A DNA stretch of 64,000 nucleotides, taken from Nitrobacter sp051535215. GTDB lineage: Bacteria; Pseudomonadota; Alphaproteobacteria; Rhizobiales; Xanthobacteraceae. Both the position numbers and the translations under genes were made by a program. Positions 49,075 to 58,423 of this stretch are shown here, one piece after another. The notes below the pieces were generated by a model. It was given only the letters and a program-made list of their open reading frames with translations. It made no database searches and was not told the origin of the DNA. The stretch lies in assembly GCF_051535215.1 (NCBI RefSeq), contig NZ_JBPPLY010000002.1:62001-126000 (forward strand), given 5' to 3'. Within the stretch, counting starts at the first letter, position 1; every line of letters begins with the position of its first letter.

Positions 49075-50241
49075 TTACGGAGTCGGAACAGCCGCTGATG
49101 ACCGATTGCTGGCATATTCAAGCTGCATGGCGACGAAGTCGGCGGTATCTCTTCCATAGCGGGCGTCAATATCGTGAAGCACCTGATCCAGTGCGGCGGC
49201 CGGCGGCTGATCGGTGATCGCCGGAAGCCGATATCGGGCGGGCCAGTTCGTCGTAATCCGATCCGGGACGAGGCGGATGCCGTTGCGAGTGCGTAGATCG
49301 CCGGCGGGCGCGAACGTGATCGCATGCGAGCGATAGGTTCGCGACCAGACATCCGCAACAAGCGCCAGCGATACTTCATCAATGCCGGGCTTGAGTTCGA
49401 TGCCGAGTTGCTCGCGGTTCCAGAACGCGACGATGTTGCGGATCGCTGTCAATGCGAACGGCCGCGTGAAGCGAAAGGCGTCGCTGTCGTGGCCCGCATC
49501 CCACGAGGGAAGGCCAATTTCACGGCCGACTGCATCAGCCTTGTGTCGTCCGGCAATGGTTTCGATGAGGGTGAGCGACATCGGCATGGATGCCGAAATC
49601 CCTGTCGTCGTTGCGACGCCGCGATCGACCACTATCCTGCGATCGGGGACGTAGCGGATGGTTGGATGCTTGCCGCGCAACTCCTTGAGGTAATACCAAT
49701 GGGTCGTCGCGCGTCTGCCGTCGAGCAGTCCGGTATTGCCGACAACCTTGGCGCCTGCGCACACGCCGACAATGGTCGCGCCCTTTTCCGCCTGGTTCCT
49801 GATCCAACGCAGGGCCGTTGGATCGTCGTCGCGGCTCATGGCAGGGACGATGACGTAGTCGGCGCCTTCCGGATTCTGCTCGTCGAAGGCAGCAGCCGTC
49901 GCTTGCGGCTCAACCTTGAGCGCCGGAAAAAGTCTCACCGTTCCCGGGTTGGTCGCCAGCATTACCACGTCAGCGACGTCGGCACGTCGAAGGATGCCAT
50001 AGGGCATCAGGTAATCGGTGGTCTCGGTGGCGTCGTTGATGCCCAGGATCGCGATCAGTGGGCGCTGACGCTTGGGCGGCTTCAAGGCTGCGATGACGGC
50101 GTCGGTTTCCTGAGGCGAGATCGGCGGCATTGCTCTGACGGGCGATGGCGCCGGAGGAAGGTTGGCTATCCAGACCGCGCCGGTCATCGCGAAGAGAACC
50201 AAAGCGCCTAGACTTCCCAATAACACGAATGACCGCTTCAT
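49075..50241 (-). CDS. membrane-anchored DJ-1/PfpI-family protein
   Basis: About 388 residues from the ATG at 50241 with GGAG 9 nt upstream. A single N-terminal hydrophobic anchor (residues ~5-27) is followed by a DJ-1/PfpI domain with the nucleophile-elbow IVGVCAGAKVVGNTGLLDGRRATTHW (Cys ~159). The following ~150 residues are unassigned. There is no AraC-type DNA-binding domain, unlike the GlxA regulators. The cellular role is unknown; it is separated from soxD by ~97 nt and convergent with it. Confidence 0.8.
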   Translation of the reverse strand: MKRSFVLLGSLGALVLFAMTGAVWIANLPPAPSPVRAMPPISPQETDAVIAALKPPKRQRPLIAILGINDATETTDYLMPYGILRRADVADVVMLATNPGTVRLFPALKVEPQATAAAFDEQNPEGADYVIVPAMSRDDDPTALRWIRNQAEKGATIVGVCAGAKVVGNTGLLDGRRATTHWYYLKELRGKHPTIRYVPDRRIVVDRGVATTTGISASMPMSLTLIETIAGRHKADAVGREIGLPSWDAGHDSDAFRFTRPFALTAIRNIVAFWNREQLGIELKPGIDEVSLALVADVWSRTYRSHAITFAPAGDLRTRNGIRLVPDRITTNWPARYRLPAITDQPPAAALDQVLHDIDARYGRDTADFVAMQLEYASNRSSAAVPTP

Positions 50242-50280
50242 GTTGGGATGCTCCAATGATTGACGATGCAAGTCTCCTCG

Positions 50281-50374
50281 GAAGCCACGCTCCGGATTGT
50301 TGATGCGTTTTCTTCACGCGAACCCACTGCACCCTCGGCTCAAGCCAAGAATAGGCTTCGCTCGAAAACGCTAA
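50281..50374 (-). repeat. dispersed palindromic element, copy 4 (rearranged)
   Basis: Contains GCGTTTTCTTCACGCGAACC and TTCGCTCGAAAACGCTA but has an extra segment (~50327-50353) between them and only a remnant of the outer hairpin. It lies in the divergent gap near the DJ-1-type gene start. Confidence 0.6.
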
Positions 50375-50492
50375 TTGCGCGCGCGGGCCGTAGGTTCCAG
50401 GTAATCCATATCCCGGATCTCGCCATCAATTCGCGCCGGAGAAGATTTACGGATTGCCGCTAGGACTCCGTCCCGATCACGAAGGAAAGTCC

Positions 50493-51938
50493 TCACACCT
50501 CTCTTGCATTCGAAAACGCAAAGCTGGTCATGCGCCGCGTGGTTTCATCCAAGATCAGCGTGCGCGTGATCGGCGGCTCGGCGCGCTGGGCGCAATTCTC
50601 GCGCTCGCACAGCCGGCAGTTGACGCCGATCGGCGTGCCTTCAGCGTTGTCGAGGTCCATGCCGGCGGCATAGATCAGTCTTGATGCGTGCCTGATTTCG
50701 CAGCCCAGGCCGATGGCGAAGCGCGGCTGCGCCTGCGGATGCGGCGCGACGGGGCGGCGCACCATCTGCGCGATCGAAAAATAGCGGCTGCCGTCGGGCA
50801 GTTCGATCACCTGCTTCAACAGGCGGTCCGGCGTGTCGAAGGTGGAGTGGACGTTCCACAAGGGGCAGGTGCCGCCGAATTTCGAGAACGGAAACGTGCC
50901 TGACGAGAAACGCTTGGAGACGTTGCCGGCATTGTCGACGCGCAGCATGAAGAACGGCACGCCGCGCGCGTTCGGCCGCTGCAGCGTGGTCAGGCGATGA
51001 CAAACTTGCTCGAATCCGGTGTTGAATCGCTGCGCCACCACGTGGATGTCGTAACCGAGCGATTCCGCGGCCGCATGGAAGGCCTGGTAGGGCATCAGCA
51101 CACAACCGGCGAAATAGTTCGCCAGCGTGATGCGGTACAGCCGACGCGAGGTGTCGTCCAATGCGCCGGCGCGGGTGATGATCGTGTCAAAAGCGGGCGT
51201 GCATTCGGCGAGTCCGATCTGGAACGCAAGCTGGAACGCACGGCCGGGTCCGTCCGCCAGTTCGGAAATCAGAAGCTGGCGGCGATGACGATCGAAGCGG
51301 CGCAGCGTTTCGCGCATGACGTCCACCGGCATGATGCGGGTCTGGATCGAATGCCTTTCCCGCAGCCGCGCGCTCAGCGATGCGAAAAGCTCCTGCGCCG
51401 GAACGTTGATCTCGTCGCGCAGGTTTTCCGCCGCCTGTTCGAGCTCGGGGAAATAATTGCGGTTGGCCTCGATCAAGTCGCGCACGCGCTCGATCGGGTT
51501 GGCCTCGAAGCGCGCGCCCTCGTCGCGGTCGGCAAACTGCGCGGCGGCCAGCGTCTCGCCGCGCCGCGCCTCGGTATAGGCGGCATAAAGGCGCTGCAGC
51601 GCATGGGTCACGCCGGGGCACAGTTCGGCCAAATCGCGTAGTTCCTGCTTCGGGATGTCGATCCGCCGGAACAACGGATCGGAAAAGACCTCGTTCAGTT
51701 CGGCAAAGAAGCGATCCTCGTCGGCGGTGGCGAGATCGCGCAGATCGAGGTCGTAGGTTTCCGCGAGACGAAGCAGGATCTGCGCGGTGACGGGGCGCTG
51801 GTTGCGCTCGATCAGGTTGACGTAGCTCGGGGAGATGCCGAGTCCTTCCGCCATCTGGGTCTGCGACAGCCCAAGCTGTTGCCGGATACGTCGGAATCGC
51901 GGGCCGACGAAGAGCTTTTTACCCGAAACCGTTGCCAT
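50493..51938 (-). CDS. XRE-family regulator of the ScfR/RamB short-chain acyl type
   Basis: 481 residues. An N-terminal HTH (RIRQQLGLSQTQMAEGLG, SPSYVNLIERNQRPVT) is followed by an ImmA/IrrE-like region (DUF955; LANYFAGCVLMPYQAFHAAAESLGYD) and a C-terminal DUF2083 region with four cysteines in a C-x2-C-type cluster near the end (NCRLCERENC). Such proteins control isocitrate lyase and other acetate-utilisation genes. It is divergent from aceA with a palindrome between them. Confidence 0.88.
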   Translation of the reverse strand: MATVSGKKLFVGPRFRRIRQQLGLSQTQMAEGLGISPSYVNLIERNQRPVTAQILLRLAETYDLDLRDLATADEDRFFAELNEVFSDPLFRRIDIPKQELRDLAELCPGVTHALQRLYAAYTEARRGETLAAAQFADRDEGARFEANPIERVRDLIEANRNYFPELEQAAENLRDEINVPAQELFASLSARLRERHSIQTRIMPVDVMRETLRRFDRHRRQLLISELADGPGRAFQLAFQIGLAECTPAFDTIITRAGALDDTSRRLYRITLANYFAGCVLMPYQAFHAAAESLGYDIHVVAQRFNTGFEQVCHRLTTLQRPNARGVPFFMLRVDNAGNVSKRFSSGTFPFSKFGGTCPLWNVHSTFDTPDRLLKQVIELPDGSRYFSIAQMVRRPVAPHPQAQPRFAIGLGCEIRHASRLIYAAGMDLDNAEGTPIGVNCRLCERENCAQRAEPPITRTLILDETTRRMTSFAFSNAREV

Positions 51939-51970
51939 GCGGGCACTCGTTTATGACAAGAATTACAAAA

Positions 51971-51997
51971 TAACATCTATTACATGAATAGATGTTA
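51971..51997. promoter_or_regulatory. 27-nt palindromic operator candidate of aceA and its regulator
   Basis: TAACATCTATT and AATAGATGTTA form perfect 11-nt arms around ACATG in the divergent aceA/regulator gap, 33 nt from the regulator start and ~110 nt before aceA. It probably controls both promoters. Direct binding is inferred. Confidence 0.7.
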
Positions 51998-52106
51998 CAT
52001 GACATCATCATTTGAAATCAAGCCCTCTATACTGATTGATTTGATTGGCGTTTAGCTAGAGCCACGTTTTGCAATGCAATGTCACGAATGTGGACTGGAG
52101 ATAATG

Positions 52107-53414
52107 ATGTCCAAGACCTTTGAGCAGCTCGTTCCCGCCCCCCAGGGCCGGTTTGAGGGAATCAGCCGTCCTTACACCGCTGAGGAGGTCGAGCGGCTGC
52201 GCGGCTCGGTGGAAATCAGGTACACGCTCGCCGAGAAGGGGGCCAACCGGCTCTGGAAGCAACTCCAGGAAATGCCCTATGTGAATTCGCTCGGTGCCGT
52301 CACCGGCAATCAGGCGATGCAGCAGGCGCGTGCCGGGCTGCCCGCGATCTATCTCTCCGGCTGGCAGGTCGCCGCCGACGCCAACACCGCCGGCACGATG
52401 TATCCGGACCAGAGCCTTTATCCGGCCAATGCAGGGCCGGAGCTCTGCCGCCGCATCAACCGCACCTTCCAGCGCGCCGACCAGATCGAGCACGCCGAGG
52501 GCGGCGCGAAGATCGACTGGTTCGTACCCATCGTTGCGGATGCGGAAGCGGGTTTCGGCGGACCGCTCAACTCCTTCGAGATCATGAAAGCCTATATCGA
52601 GGCCGGCGCGGCCGGCGTCCACTTCGAGGACCAGCTCGCATCGGAAAAGAAGTGCGGCCACATGGGCGGCAAGGTGCTGATCCCGACCGCCGCGCATGAA
52701 CGCAATCTGATCGCCGCGCGGCTCGCCGCCGACGTCTGCGGCGTGCCGACTTTCGTGCTGGCGCGCACCGATGCGGAGAGCGCCAAGCTCATCACCTCGG
52801 ACATCGACGAGCGCGACCACGAATTCATCACCGGCGAGCGAACGGCGGAGGGCTTCTATCGCCTCAGGCCTAGCAGCGGTCTCGATCACTGCATCAAGCG
52901 CGGGCTGTCGTTTGCGAAGCACGCTGATCTTCTTTGGTGGGAGACTTCCAAGCCCGACCTCGACGGCGCGCGCAAGTTCGCCGAGGCTGTGAAGAAGGTC
53001 TATCCGAACAAGATGCTGGCCTATAACTGCTCGCCCTCGTTCAACTGGGAGGCCAACCTCGACAAGGATACCATCGCGACATTCCAGCGCGAGATCGCCG
53101 CGATGGGCTACAAGTTCCAGTTCGTCACGCTGGCCGGCTTCCACTCGCTCAACCATGGCATGTTCGAACTGGCGCGTGGTTACAAGGCGGAAGGCATGGC
53201 GGCCTATTCCCGCCTGCAGCAGGCGGAGTTCGCCTCCGAGCAGTTTGGCTATTCGGCGACGCGCCACCAGCGCGAGGTCGGTACCGGCTACTTCGATCTG
53301 GTTTCGACCACGATCAGCGGCGGTCAGTCGTCGACCACCGCGCTTCACGACTCCACCGAAGCCGCGCAGTTCAAGCCGCACGGTTCGGATATCAGGGTTC
53401 AGGCAGCCGAATAA
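52107..53414 (+). CDS. aceA: isocitrate lyase
   Basis: 435 residues from the ATG at 52107 (GGAG six bases upstream; an adjacent ATG at 52104 is only three bases away). The catalytic loop KKCGHMGGK is at 181-189, with substrate motifs WFVPIVADAEAGFGG and YNCSPSFNW. It cleaves isocitrate to glyoxylate and succinate, the first step of the glyoxylate shunt. It is co-transcribed with a DUF4170 gene and regulated by the divergent gene. Confidence 0.95.
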   Translation: MSKTFEQLVPAPQGRFEGISRPYTAEEVERLRGSVEIRYTLAEKGANRLWKQLQEMPYVNSLGAVTGNQAMQQARAGLPAIYLSGWQVAADANTAGTMYPDQSLYPANAGPELCRRINRTFQRADQIEHAEGGAKIDWFVPIVADAEAGFGGPLNSFEIMKAYIEAGAAGVHFEDQLASEKKCGHMGGKVLIPTAAHERNLIAARLAADVCGVPTFVLARTDAESAKLITSDIDERDHEFITGERTAEGFYRLRPSSGLDHCIKRGLSFAKHADLLWWETSKPDLDGARKFAEAVKKVYPNKMLAYNCSPSFNWEANLDKDTIATFQREIAAMGYKFQFVTLAGFHSLNHGMFELARGYKAEGMAAYSRLQQAEFASEQFGYSATRHQREVGTGYFDLVSTTISGGQSSTTALHDSTEAAQFKPHGSDIRVQAAE

Positions 53415-53426
53415 GAGGAGGCTTTC

Positions 53427-53633
53427 ATGACCGGCAGCAATTTCTGGGTGATCGGCGGCGAGTTCGGTTCGATGAATTTCCACAAGCTGGTGGAAGGCTC
53501 GGCGCAGGTCCAGGGTCCGTTCAAGACGCGGAAGGAAGCCGAAGACGCCTGGCGGGTGGTGTCGGAAGAAAACCGTCACCGCGCCGGCGTGCGCTTCTCC
53601 ATCGTGGAAGAGCCCAATCGCATGGCGAGCTGA
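53427..53633 (+). CDS. DUF4170 small protein
   Basis: 68 residues: FWVIGGEFGSMNFHKLVEGS, PFKTRKEAEDAWRVVSEE and RFSIVEE. This is a short alphaproteobacterial family of unknown function. It has AGGAGG upstream and begins 12 nt after aceA, so it is in the same operon. Confidence 0.85.
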   Translation: MTGSNFWVIGGEFGSMNFHKLVEGSAQVQGPFKTRKEAEDAWRVVSEENRHRAGVRFSIVEEPNRMAS

Positions 53634-53671
53634 CGCGCCAGTCTTCAAGAAGAAGTGCCCAGGGAAAGTGG

Positions 53672-53703
53672 ACGGCCCTGCCCGGGATACCGGGCGGGGC
53701 CGT
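53672..53703 (+). terminator. GC-rich hairpin after the aceA operon
   Basis: ACGGCCC and GCCCGG pair with CCGGGC and GGGCCGT across a GATA loop, with one G-U pair. Only a weak T run follows, so intrinsic termination is likely but not certain. Confidence 0.6.
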
Positions 53704-53843
53704 TCGCTCAGGGGAGACGACCATTCCCGAGGGTGCATTAAGCCGCTGGAACGGAACGGCCTTTGCGCGAAAAACGCCGTTGCTGCTAGGTTATGATTAC
53801 CGGCGGGTTAATGGTGGCCGGGTTCTGCGGGAGAAGCGACTGA

Positions 53844-54407
53844 ATGTCGGACGCACCGGGTAAGGGAACGGCCGCAGCGGAAACCGCCAAGCCCGGGCGG
53901 CTGCGAGATGCACTGCGCCAGGCCCGGATCGAGGCCGCAGACCGCACCGGCGTCGTCGTCGATCTGCGCGACGCGGAAGTGGCGCGGCTCGAGATCATGA
54001 ACGAGGCGCTCGATCCGCTGTTCGCGGAGGTGCCCGACCAGATTGACCTGTTCGAGCGCGGCATCAGTCACGGCGATACGCCGCGGCTGTGGATCGACGT
54101 GGTGGCGCATGTCCTGATGGGCCGCGACAAGCGCATGTACCGTTTCGTCCAGGATACCCGTCACGGCCGGATCGTGCTCGCGGAATCCCATGACGCCGCA
54201 GCGATCGCAGACGCCGTCACCGATTATGTTGCCCGCCGCATGATCGAGCGCGAGCGTGCGCTGGCGGCAACGTCGACGGCGTTGCCGCAGCAAGTTGAGG
54301 CGAACAAACCGCGCCTCAGCCGGTTCTGGGCGTTCGCATTCGGATTCATCGCCGGCATCGTCGCGTTGTTCGGGCTCGCGCTGGTCGCGGCGTTCAGGAG
54401 TCCATAA
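53844..54407 (+). CDS. conserved hypothetical protein with C-terminal membrane helix
   Basis: 187 residues. The soluble N-terminal ~150 residues include LWIDVVAHVLMGRDKRMYRFVQD and a charged helix; one transmembrane segment (FWAFAFGFIAGIVALFGLAL) lies at ~162-182. GGAG lies ~10 nt before the ATG. Similar proteins occur in Bradyrhizobium relatives, from memory. The function is unknown; it is convergent with the sugar dehydrogenase gene at a distance of 27 nt. Confidence 0.7.
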   Translation: MSDAPGKGTAAAETAKPGRLRDALRQARIEAADRTGVVVDLRDAEVARLEIMNEALDPLFAEVPDQIDLFERGISHGDTPRLWIDVVAHVLMGRDKRMYRFVQDTRHGRIVLAESHDAAAIADAVTDYVARRMIERERALAATSTALPQQVEANKPRLSRFWAFAFGFIAGIVALFGLALVAAFRSP

Positions 54408-54434
54408 CGCGCGGCGGCTTGATCTTGGCGTGGC

Positions 54435-55589
54435 TCACTTCCCGGCCGGCGAAACTCGAAGGATGCGCCCGGCCGCATTGTCCGTCAAAAGCCACAATGC
54501 CCCGTCGGGACCCTGCCTGACGTCGCGGATGCGCTCGTTGAGATTTTGCAGAAGCCGCTCCTCTCCGGTGACGACATTGCCATTGAGTGAAAGCCGCATC
54601 AGCATCTTGCCCGCCAGCGCGCCGGTAAACAGGCTGCCTTGCCATCCCGGAAACAGCGTTCCGGTATAGAACGCCATGCCGGAAGGCGCGATCGACGGCA
54701 CCCAGTATTTGATCGGCTGCTCCATGCCGGGCTTCGATGTGCTCTCGTGGATCTTCGCGCCGTTGTAATCGATGCCGTAGCCGATCACCGGCCAGCCGTA
54801 GTTCTTGCCTTTGCCGATAATGTTGACCTCGTCGCCCCCGCGCGGGCCATGCTCGATCTCCCAGAGATCGCCGGTCGCGGGATTGAATGCGAGACCTTGT
54901 CCGTTGCGGTGGCCGTAGCTCCAGATTTCCGGACGCGCCCCGTCGCTCTTGACGAACGGATTGTCCGGCGGCACCAAGCCGTCGGGAGCGATCCGGACCA
55001 GCTTGCCATTGTCGACGCGAAGGTTCTGCGCCTCGTCGCGCGGGCCGAAATGGTCGCCGAGCGTGACGTAAAGGTCGCCGTCGCGCGCGCCTTGCGCAAT
55101 ACGGCAACCATGATTGGCCTGGCCGCCGGGACCGACCTGCGTGAAGATCACCTTCACGTCATCGAGCGCAGTGGCATCCTCATTCAGTCGCGCCCGCGCG
55201 ACGGAGGCATTGCCGCCGCTGTCGGGAGAGTAACAGAAATAGAGCGTGCGATTGGCCGTAAAGTCGTGATCGAGCGCGACATCGAGGAGGCCCGCCTGTC
55301 CCCCGACATAGGGCTTCGGCACGCCCTTCAAGGGTGGCGACAATATGCCATCGGAAGTGACGATGCGGATACGGCCCGGACGTTCGGTCACCAGCATCCG
55401 TCCGTCCGGCAGGAAGGCGAGGCCCCACGGATGGACCAGGCCGCTGGCGATGGTTTTCACTTGAATCTGGCCGGCCGACGATTTGGATGTCGTGCTTTCA
55501 TCATGCGCGCCAGTGGCGATCACGAAGAGCAGGGTCAGCGCGATGGCTGCACTCAGGACGGCCGTAGCCCACGCGTTGGATGCCTTCAT
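54435..55589 (-). CDS. PQQ-dependent sugar dehydrogenase, soluble glucose-dehydrogenase-like
   Basis: 384 residues. An N-terminal signal or anchor (AWATAVLSAAIALTLLFVIAT) is followed by a six-bladed beta-propeller with the family motifs HPWGLAFLPDGRMLVTERPG, GGQAGLLDVALDHDF, NHGCRIAQG, HRNGQGLAFNP and EIEHGPRGGDEVN. These resemble YliI/Asd-type enzymes that oxidise aldose sugars with PQQ in the periplasm. No PQQ synthesis genes lie in the window. Confidence 0.9.
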   Translation of the reverse strand: MKASNAWATAVLSAAIALTLLFVIATGAHDESTTSKSSAGQIQVKTIASGLVHPWGLAFLPDGRMLVTERPGRIRIVTSDGILSPPLKGVPKPYVGGQAGLLDVALDHDFTANRTLYFCYSPDSGGNASVARARLNEDATALDDVKVIFTQVGPGGQANHGCRIAQGARDGDLYVTLGDHFGPRDEAQNLRVDNGKLVRIAPDGLVPPDNPFVKSDGARPEIWSYGHRNGQGLAFNPATGDLWEIEHGPRGGDEVNIIGKGKNYGWPVIGYGIDYNGAKIHESTSKPGMEQPIKYWVPSIAPSGMAFYTGTLFPGWQGSLFTGALAGKMLMRLSLNGNVVTGEERLLQNLNERIRDVRQGPDGALWLLTDNAAGRILRVSPAGK

Positions 55590-55681
55590 CGAATCGTTCC
55601 GTCGTCGAGCGGATGGTCACGACGACAAACGCCGGTGACCGCAAAAAGATCACGATGCAGGATCCGCGAAACCGGATCGAT

Positions 55682-55858
55682 TCAGGTGGGGACCGGCACG
55701 GTCATCGCGACCTTGATCGATATCACCGCGAAGGCCAGGCAAAGGCAAATAGCGAAGGCCGCAATCGCTAGCGACGCGGCAACCGCATTGGTCAGGCGCG
55801 GGGAGGCGACGCGTATGATGGGTGCCCCAAAGCCGCCGCTCGTGCTCTGCGATCGCAT
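55682..55858 (-). CDS. small putative membrane protein (58 residues)
   Basis: A 58-codon frame beginning MRSQSTSGGF with one hydrophobic segment (AVAASLAIAAFAICLCLAFA, about residues 26-45) and a short tail SIKVAMTVPVPT. GAAGGA lies ~10 nt before the ATG. The residue style matches small membrane proteins of Bradyrhizobium-like genomes, from memory. It is too short for standard ORF calling; a longer frame on the same strand (55650-55868) looks noncoding by comparison. Confidence 0.5.
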   Translation of the reverse strand: MRSQSTSGGFGAPIIRVASPRLTNAVAASLAIAAFAICLCLAFAVISIKVAMTVPVPT

Positions 55859-55987
55859 CGTGCATCAATCCTTCGAGGACGAATCACCAGCAATGCGCGA
55901 GTCTTTCACCCTGCGCGGGCAGGATTGGGGCGGCGGTCGGCATGAAAGATGTCCAAAGCAAGGCGAGTCGCTCCCGGCTGAACGCGA

Positions 55988-56641
55988 TCAGATGCCGGCT
56001 GCGATGCCGGCAGCCGCATTTCCCGACGGAGCAGCGCGTCCGTCCATGCCAGCAAAGCCGGGCTGCTGTTCGATCCGTCGCAGCCAGGTGCGGATCAAGG
56101 GAAACGCCGTAAGGTCGAAGTCACACTTGTCGGCGACATGGGTGTAGGCATAAAGCGCGATGTCGGCGATGGTGAGTTGATCGGCGGCGAAGAAATCGTG
56201 GGTTCTCAGATGATTCTCCATGACCTGAAGCGCCGCATAGCCGCGCTCCATCCAGTCGTCCAGCGCGTGGGTTTGCAGATCGCGGCCGCCCTTCACCAGC
56301 GAGAGCCAGAAATAGGCGGCGCCGATATTGGGCTCCAGCGCGTGCTGTTCGAAGAACATCCACTGCAGCGCTTCGGCGCGCTCGATCGGGGAGTCCGGAG
56401 CCAGCGCGGTTCCGAGCGCGACGTACCACAGGATCGCATTGGACTCCGCCAGGTAACGCCCTTCCTCCACTTCCAGCAAGGGCACCTGTCCGCTCGGATT
56501 CTTCGCAAGAAAATCCGGCGTGCGGCTTTCTCCCCGCAGGATATCGACCTCGACGGCTTGATAGGGCGCGCCAAGGAAAGCCAGCGCAAGGCGAACCTTG
56601 TAGCTGTTTCCCGAGCGTTGCATTGAATAGAGCTTGTACAT
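55988..56641 (-). CDS. glutathione S-transferase
   Basis: 217 residues from the ATG at 56641, the first start that gives a normal GST N-terminus (MYKLYSMQRSGNSYKVRLAL). The thioredoxin-like domain has the cis-Pro loop SGQVPLLEVEEGRYLAESNAI, and the C-terminal helical domain has LTIADIALYAYTH. It likely conjugates glutathione to electrophiles; the subclass is not determined. It is a single-gene unit. Confidence 0.88.
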   Translation of the reverse strand: MYKLYSMQRSGNSYKVRLALAFLGAPYQAVEVDILRGESRTPDFLAKNPSGQVPLLEVEEGRYLAESNAILWYVALGTALAPDSPIERAEALQWMFFEQHALEPNIGAAYFWLSLVKGGRDLQTHALDDWMERGYAALQVMENHLRTHDFFAADQLTIADIALYAYTHVADKCDFDLTAFPLIRTWLRRIEQQPGFAGMDGRAAPSGNAAAGIAAGI

Positions 56642-57220
56642 GCGGGGAATGGCTGGATCCGTTCGGGCCGAGGAAGCGGGCTGGTTGCTGCACGGGTAAA
56701 CAATGATGCGGCGGGCGGCGCATCGCAAGGGCCCGGAAAGGTCTGATTGTTCAACACATGCGAAAAGCCCGATAACTGCTGCAGCCACGGGTTTCAGGAG
56801 AAAATCATGTCGGCAAACCGCGCGGACCGATATCACATGCGCGCGAGTTTGCGGTTCCGGAGCGCCAAGTCCTGGCGGTCTCGCCACGCGCGACGGAGGT
56901 TGAGTATAGAGCGCGAGCAGAGCGATCGTGCCGAGCGGTACGTCCGTCGCACCGGCAACGCTTTGGACAAACAGCGGCTACGCCCATGCCGCCCCCAGCC
57001 CATTATCTCGAAATCGCGGAAGCCGTCGGCGAACCCGGCGAGGCATGCGACCTCCGCTCGCTAGCGGCGGCGCTTTAAGGTTTCCTGAGCGGAAGACCAA
57101 AAAGTTATAGCCAATCTTCTTGCGGTGCAGCGGAACGCGTTTTAGTGTGCATCGATCTCATCATGAAGATTTGTGACAGTCGCGGCGTCGCTGGATCACG
57201 GCGCCGGTATGGAGACGATG
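56642..57220. other. intergenic region, no gene supported
   Basis: 579 nt between the GST gene and the aminotransferase. The frames here (for example 56747-57064) have low-complexity Arg/Ser translations and no ribosome-binding site. I see no terminator or RNA. Confidence 0.5.
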
Positions 57221-58423
57221 ATGCCTTTTCTCTCTGCTGCGCTCGATCGTGTGAAGCCGTCCGCGACCATCGCGGTCACGGATAAAGCGCGTCGGCTCAA
57301 GGCGGAGGGACGGAACGTCATCGGCCTCGGCGCGGGCGAGCCAGATTTCGATACACCCGCCAACATCAAGCTGGCGGCGGTTCATGCGATCGAGGCCGGC
57401 AAGACCAAGTATACGGCGGTCGATGGCATCCCCGAGCTGAAGGAAGCCATATCAGCCAAATTCGAGCGAGAGAACGGCCTGAGCTACAAGCCGACCCAGA
57501 TCATCATCGGCACCGGAGGCAAGCAGGTTCTCTACAACGCGCTGATGGCGACGATCAATCCCGGCGACGAGGTGATCATTCCCGCGCCCTACTGGGTCAG
57601 CTATCCCGAGATGGTGGCGCTGGCGGGTGGCGAATCCGTGCCCGTCGTCTGCACGGCGGAATTCGGGTTCAAGCTGCAGGCCGACGCGCTGGAGAGGGCG
57701 ATCACGCCGAAGACGAAGTGGATCATTCTCAACTCGCCGTCGAATCCGACCGGCGCGGCCTATACGCGCGCCGAGTTGAAAGCCCTGACCGACGTGCTGG
57801 TGAAGCACCCGCATGTCTGGGTGATGACCGACGACATGTACGAGCATCTGATCTATGACGACTTCGAATTCACCACGCCCGCGCAGGTCGAGCCGAAACT
57901 GTTCGACCGCACGCTGACGGTGAACGGCGTGTCGAAGGCCTACTGCATGACCGGCTGGCGTATCGGCTATGCCGGTGGCCCCGCGCAACTCATCAAGGCG
58001 ATGGCGACGATCCAGTCGCAGTCGACCTCGAACCCGTCGTCGATCTCGCAATGGGCGGCGGTCGAGGCGCTGAACGGGCCTCAGGAATTCATTTCCCATA
58101 ACAACAAGGTGTTCAAGGAGCGTCGCGACCTCGTGGTGGCGATGCTGAACCAGGCCAAAGGCATCGATTGTCCGCGGCCGGAAGGCGCATTCTATGTCTA
58201 TCCGTCCTGCGCCGGAACCATCGGCAAGACCACGCCATCGGGCAAGAAGCTGGAGACCGACGAGGATTTTGTCAGTGAACTGCTGGAGGCCGAAGGGGTT
58301 GCGGTGGTGCAGGGATCGGCGTTTGGCCTCGGGCCGGCGTTCCGCATTTCCTACGCGACCAAAACCGCCGATCTGGAGGACGCCTGCAACCGCATCCAGC
58401 GTTTCTGCGGCAGCTTACGCTGA
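57221..58423 (+). CDS. aatA: aspartate aminotransferase (class I PLP aminotransferase)
   Basis: 400 residues. The start is the ATG at 57221 (GGAG six bases upstream); an upstream frame continues but its N-terminus is atypical. GAGEPDFDTP at ~38-47, the NSPSNPTG segment at ~171-178 and the PLP lysine in NGVSKAYCMTGWRIGYA (Lys239) are typical of the Ib subgroup of alphaproteobacterial aspartate aminotransferases. It makes oxaloacetate and glutamate from aspartate and 2-oxoglutarate, linking nitrogen and carbon metabolism. Confidence 0.93.
   Translation: MPFLSAALDRVKPSATIAVTDKARRLKAEGRNVIGLGAGEPDFDTPANIKLAAVHAIEAGKTKYTAVDGIPELKEAISAKFERENGLSYKPTQIIIGTGGKQVLYNALMATINPGDEVIIPAPYWVSYPEMVALAGGESVPVVCTAEFGFKLQADALERAITPKTKWIILNSPSNPTGAAYTRAELKALTDVLVKHPHVWVMTDDMYEHLIYDDFEFTTPAQVEPKLFDRTLTVNGVSKAYCMTGWRIGYAGGPAQLIKAMATIQSQSTSNPSSISQWAAVEALNGPQEFISHNNKVFKERRDLVVAMLNQAKGIDCPRPEGAFYVYPSCAGTIGKTTPSGKKLETDEDFVSELLEAEGVAVVQGSAFGLGPAFRISYATKTADLEDACNRIQRFCGSLR

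Noticed and set aside
52056..53738. 560-residue minus-strand frame opposite aceA
   Set aside because: A shadow of a highly biased GC-rich gene; isocitrate lyase on the plus strand is unambiguous.
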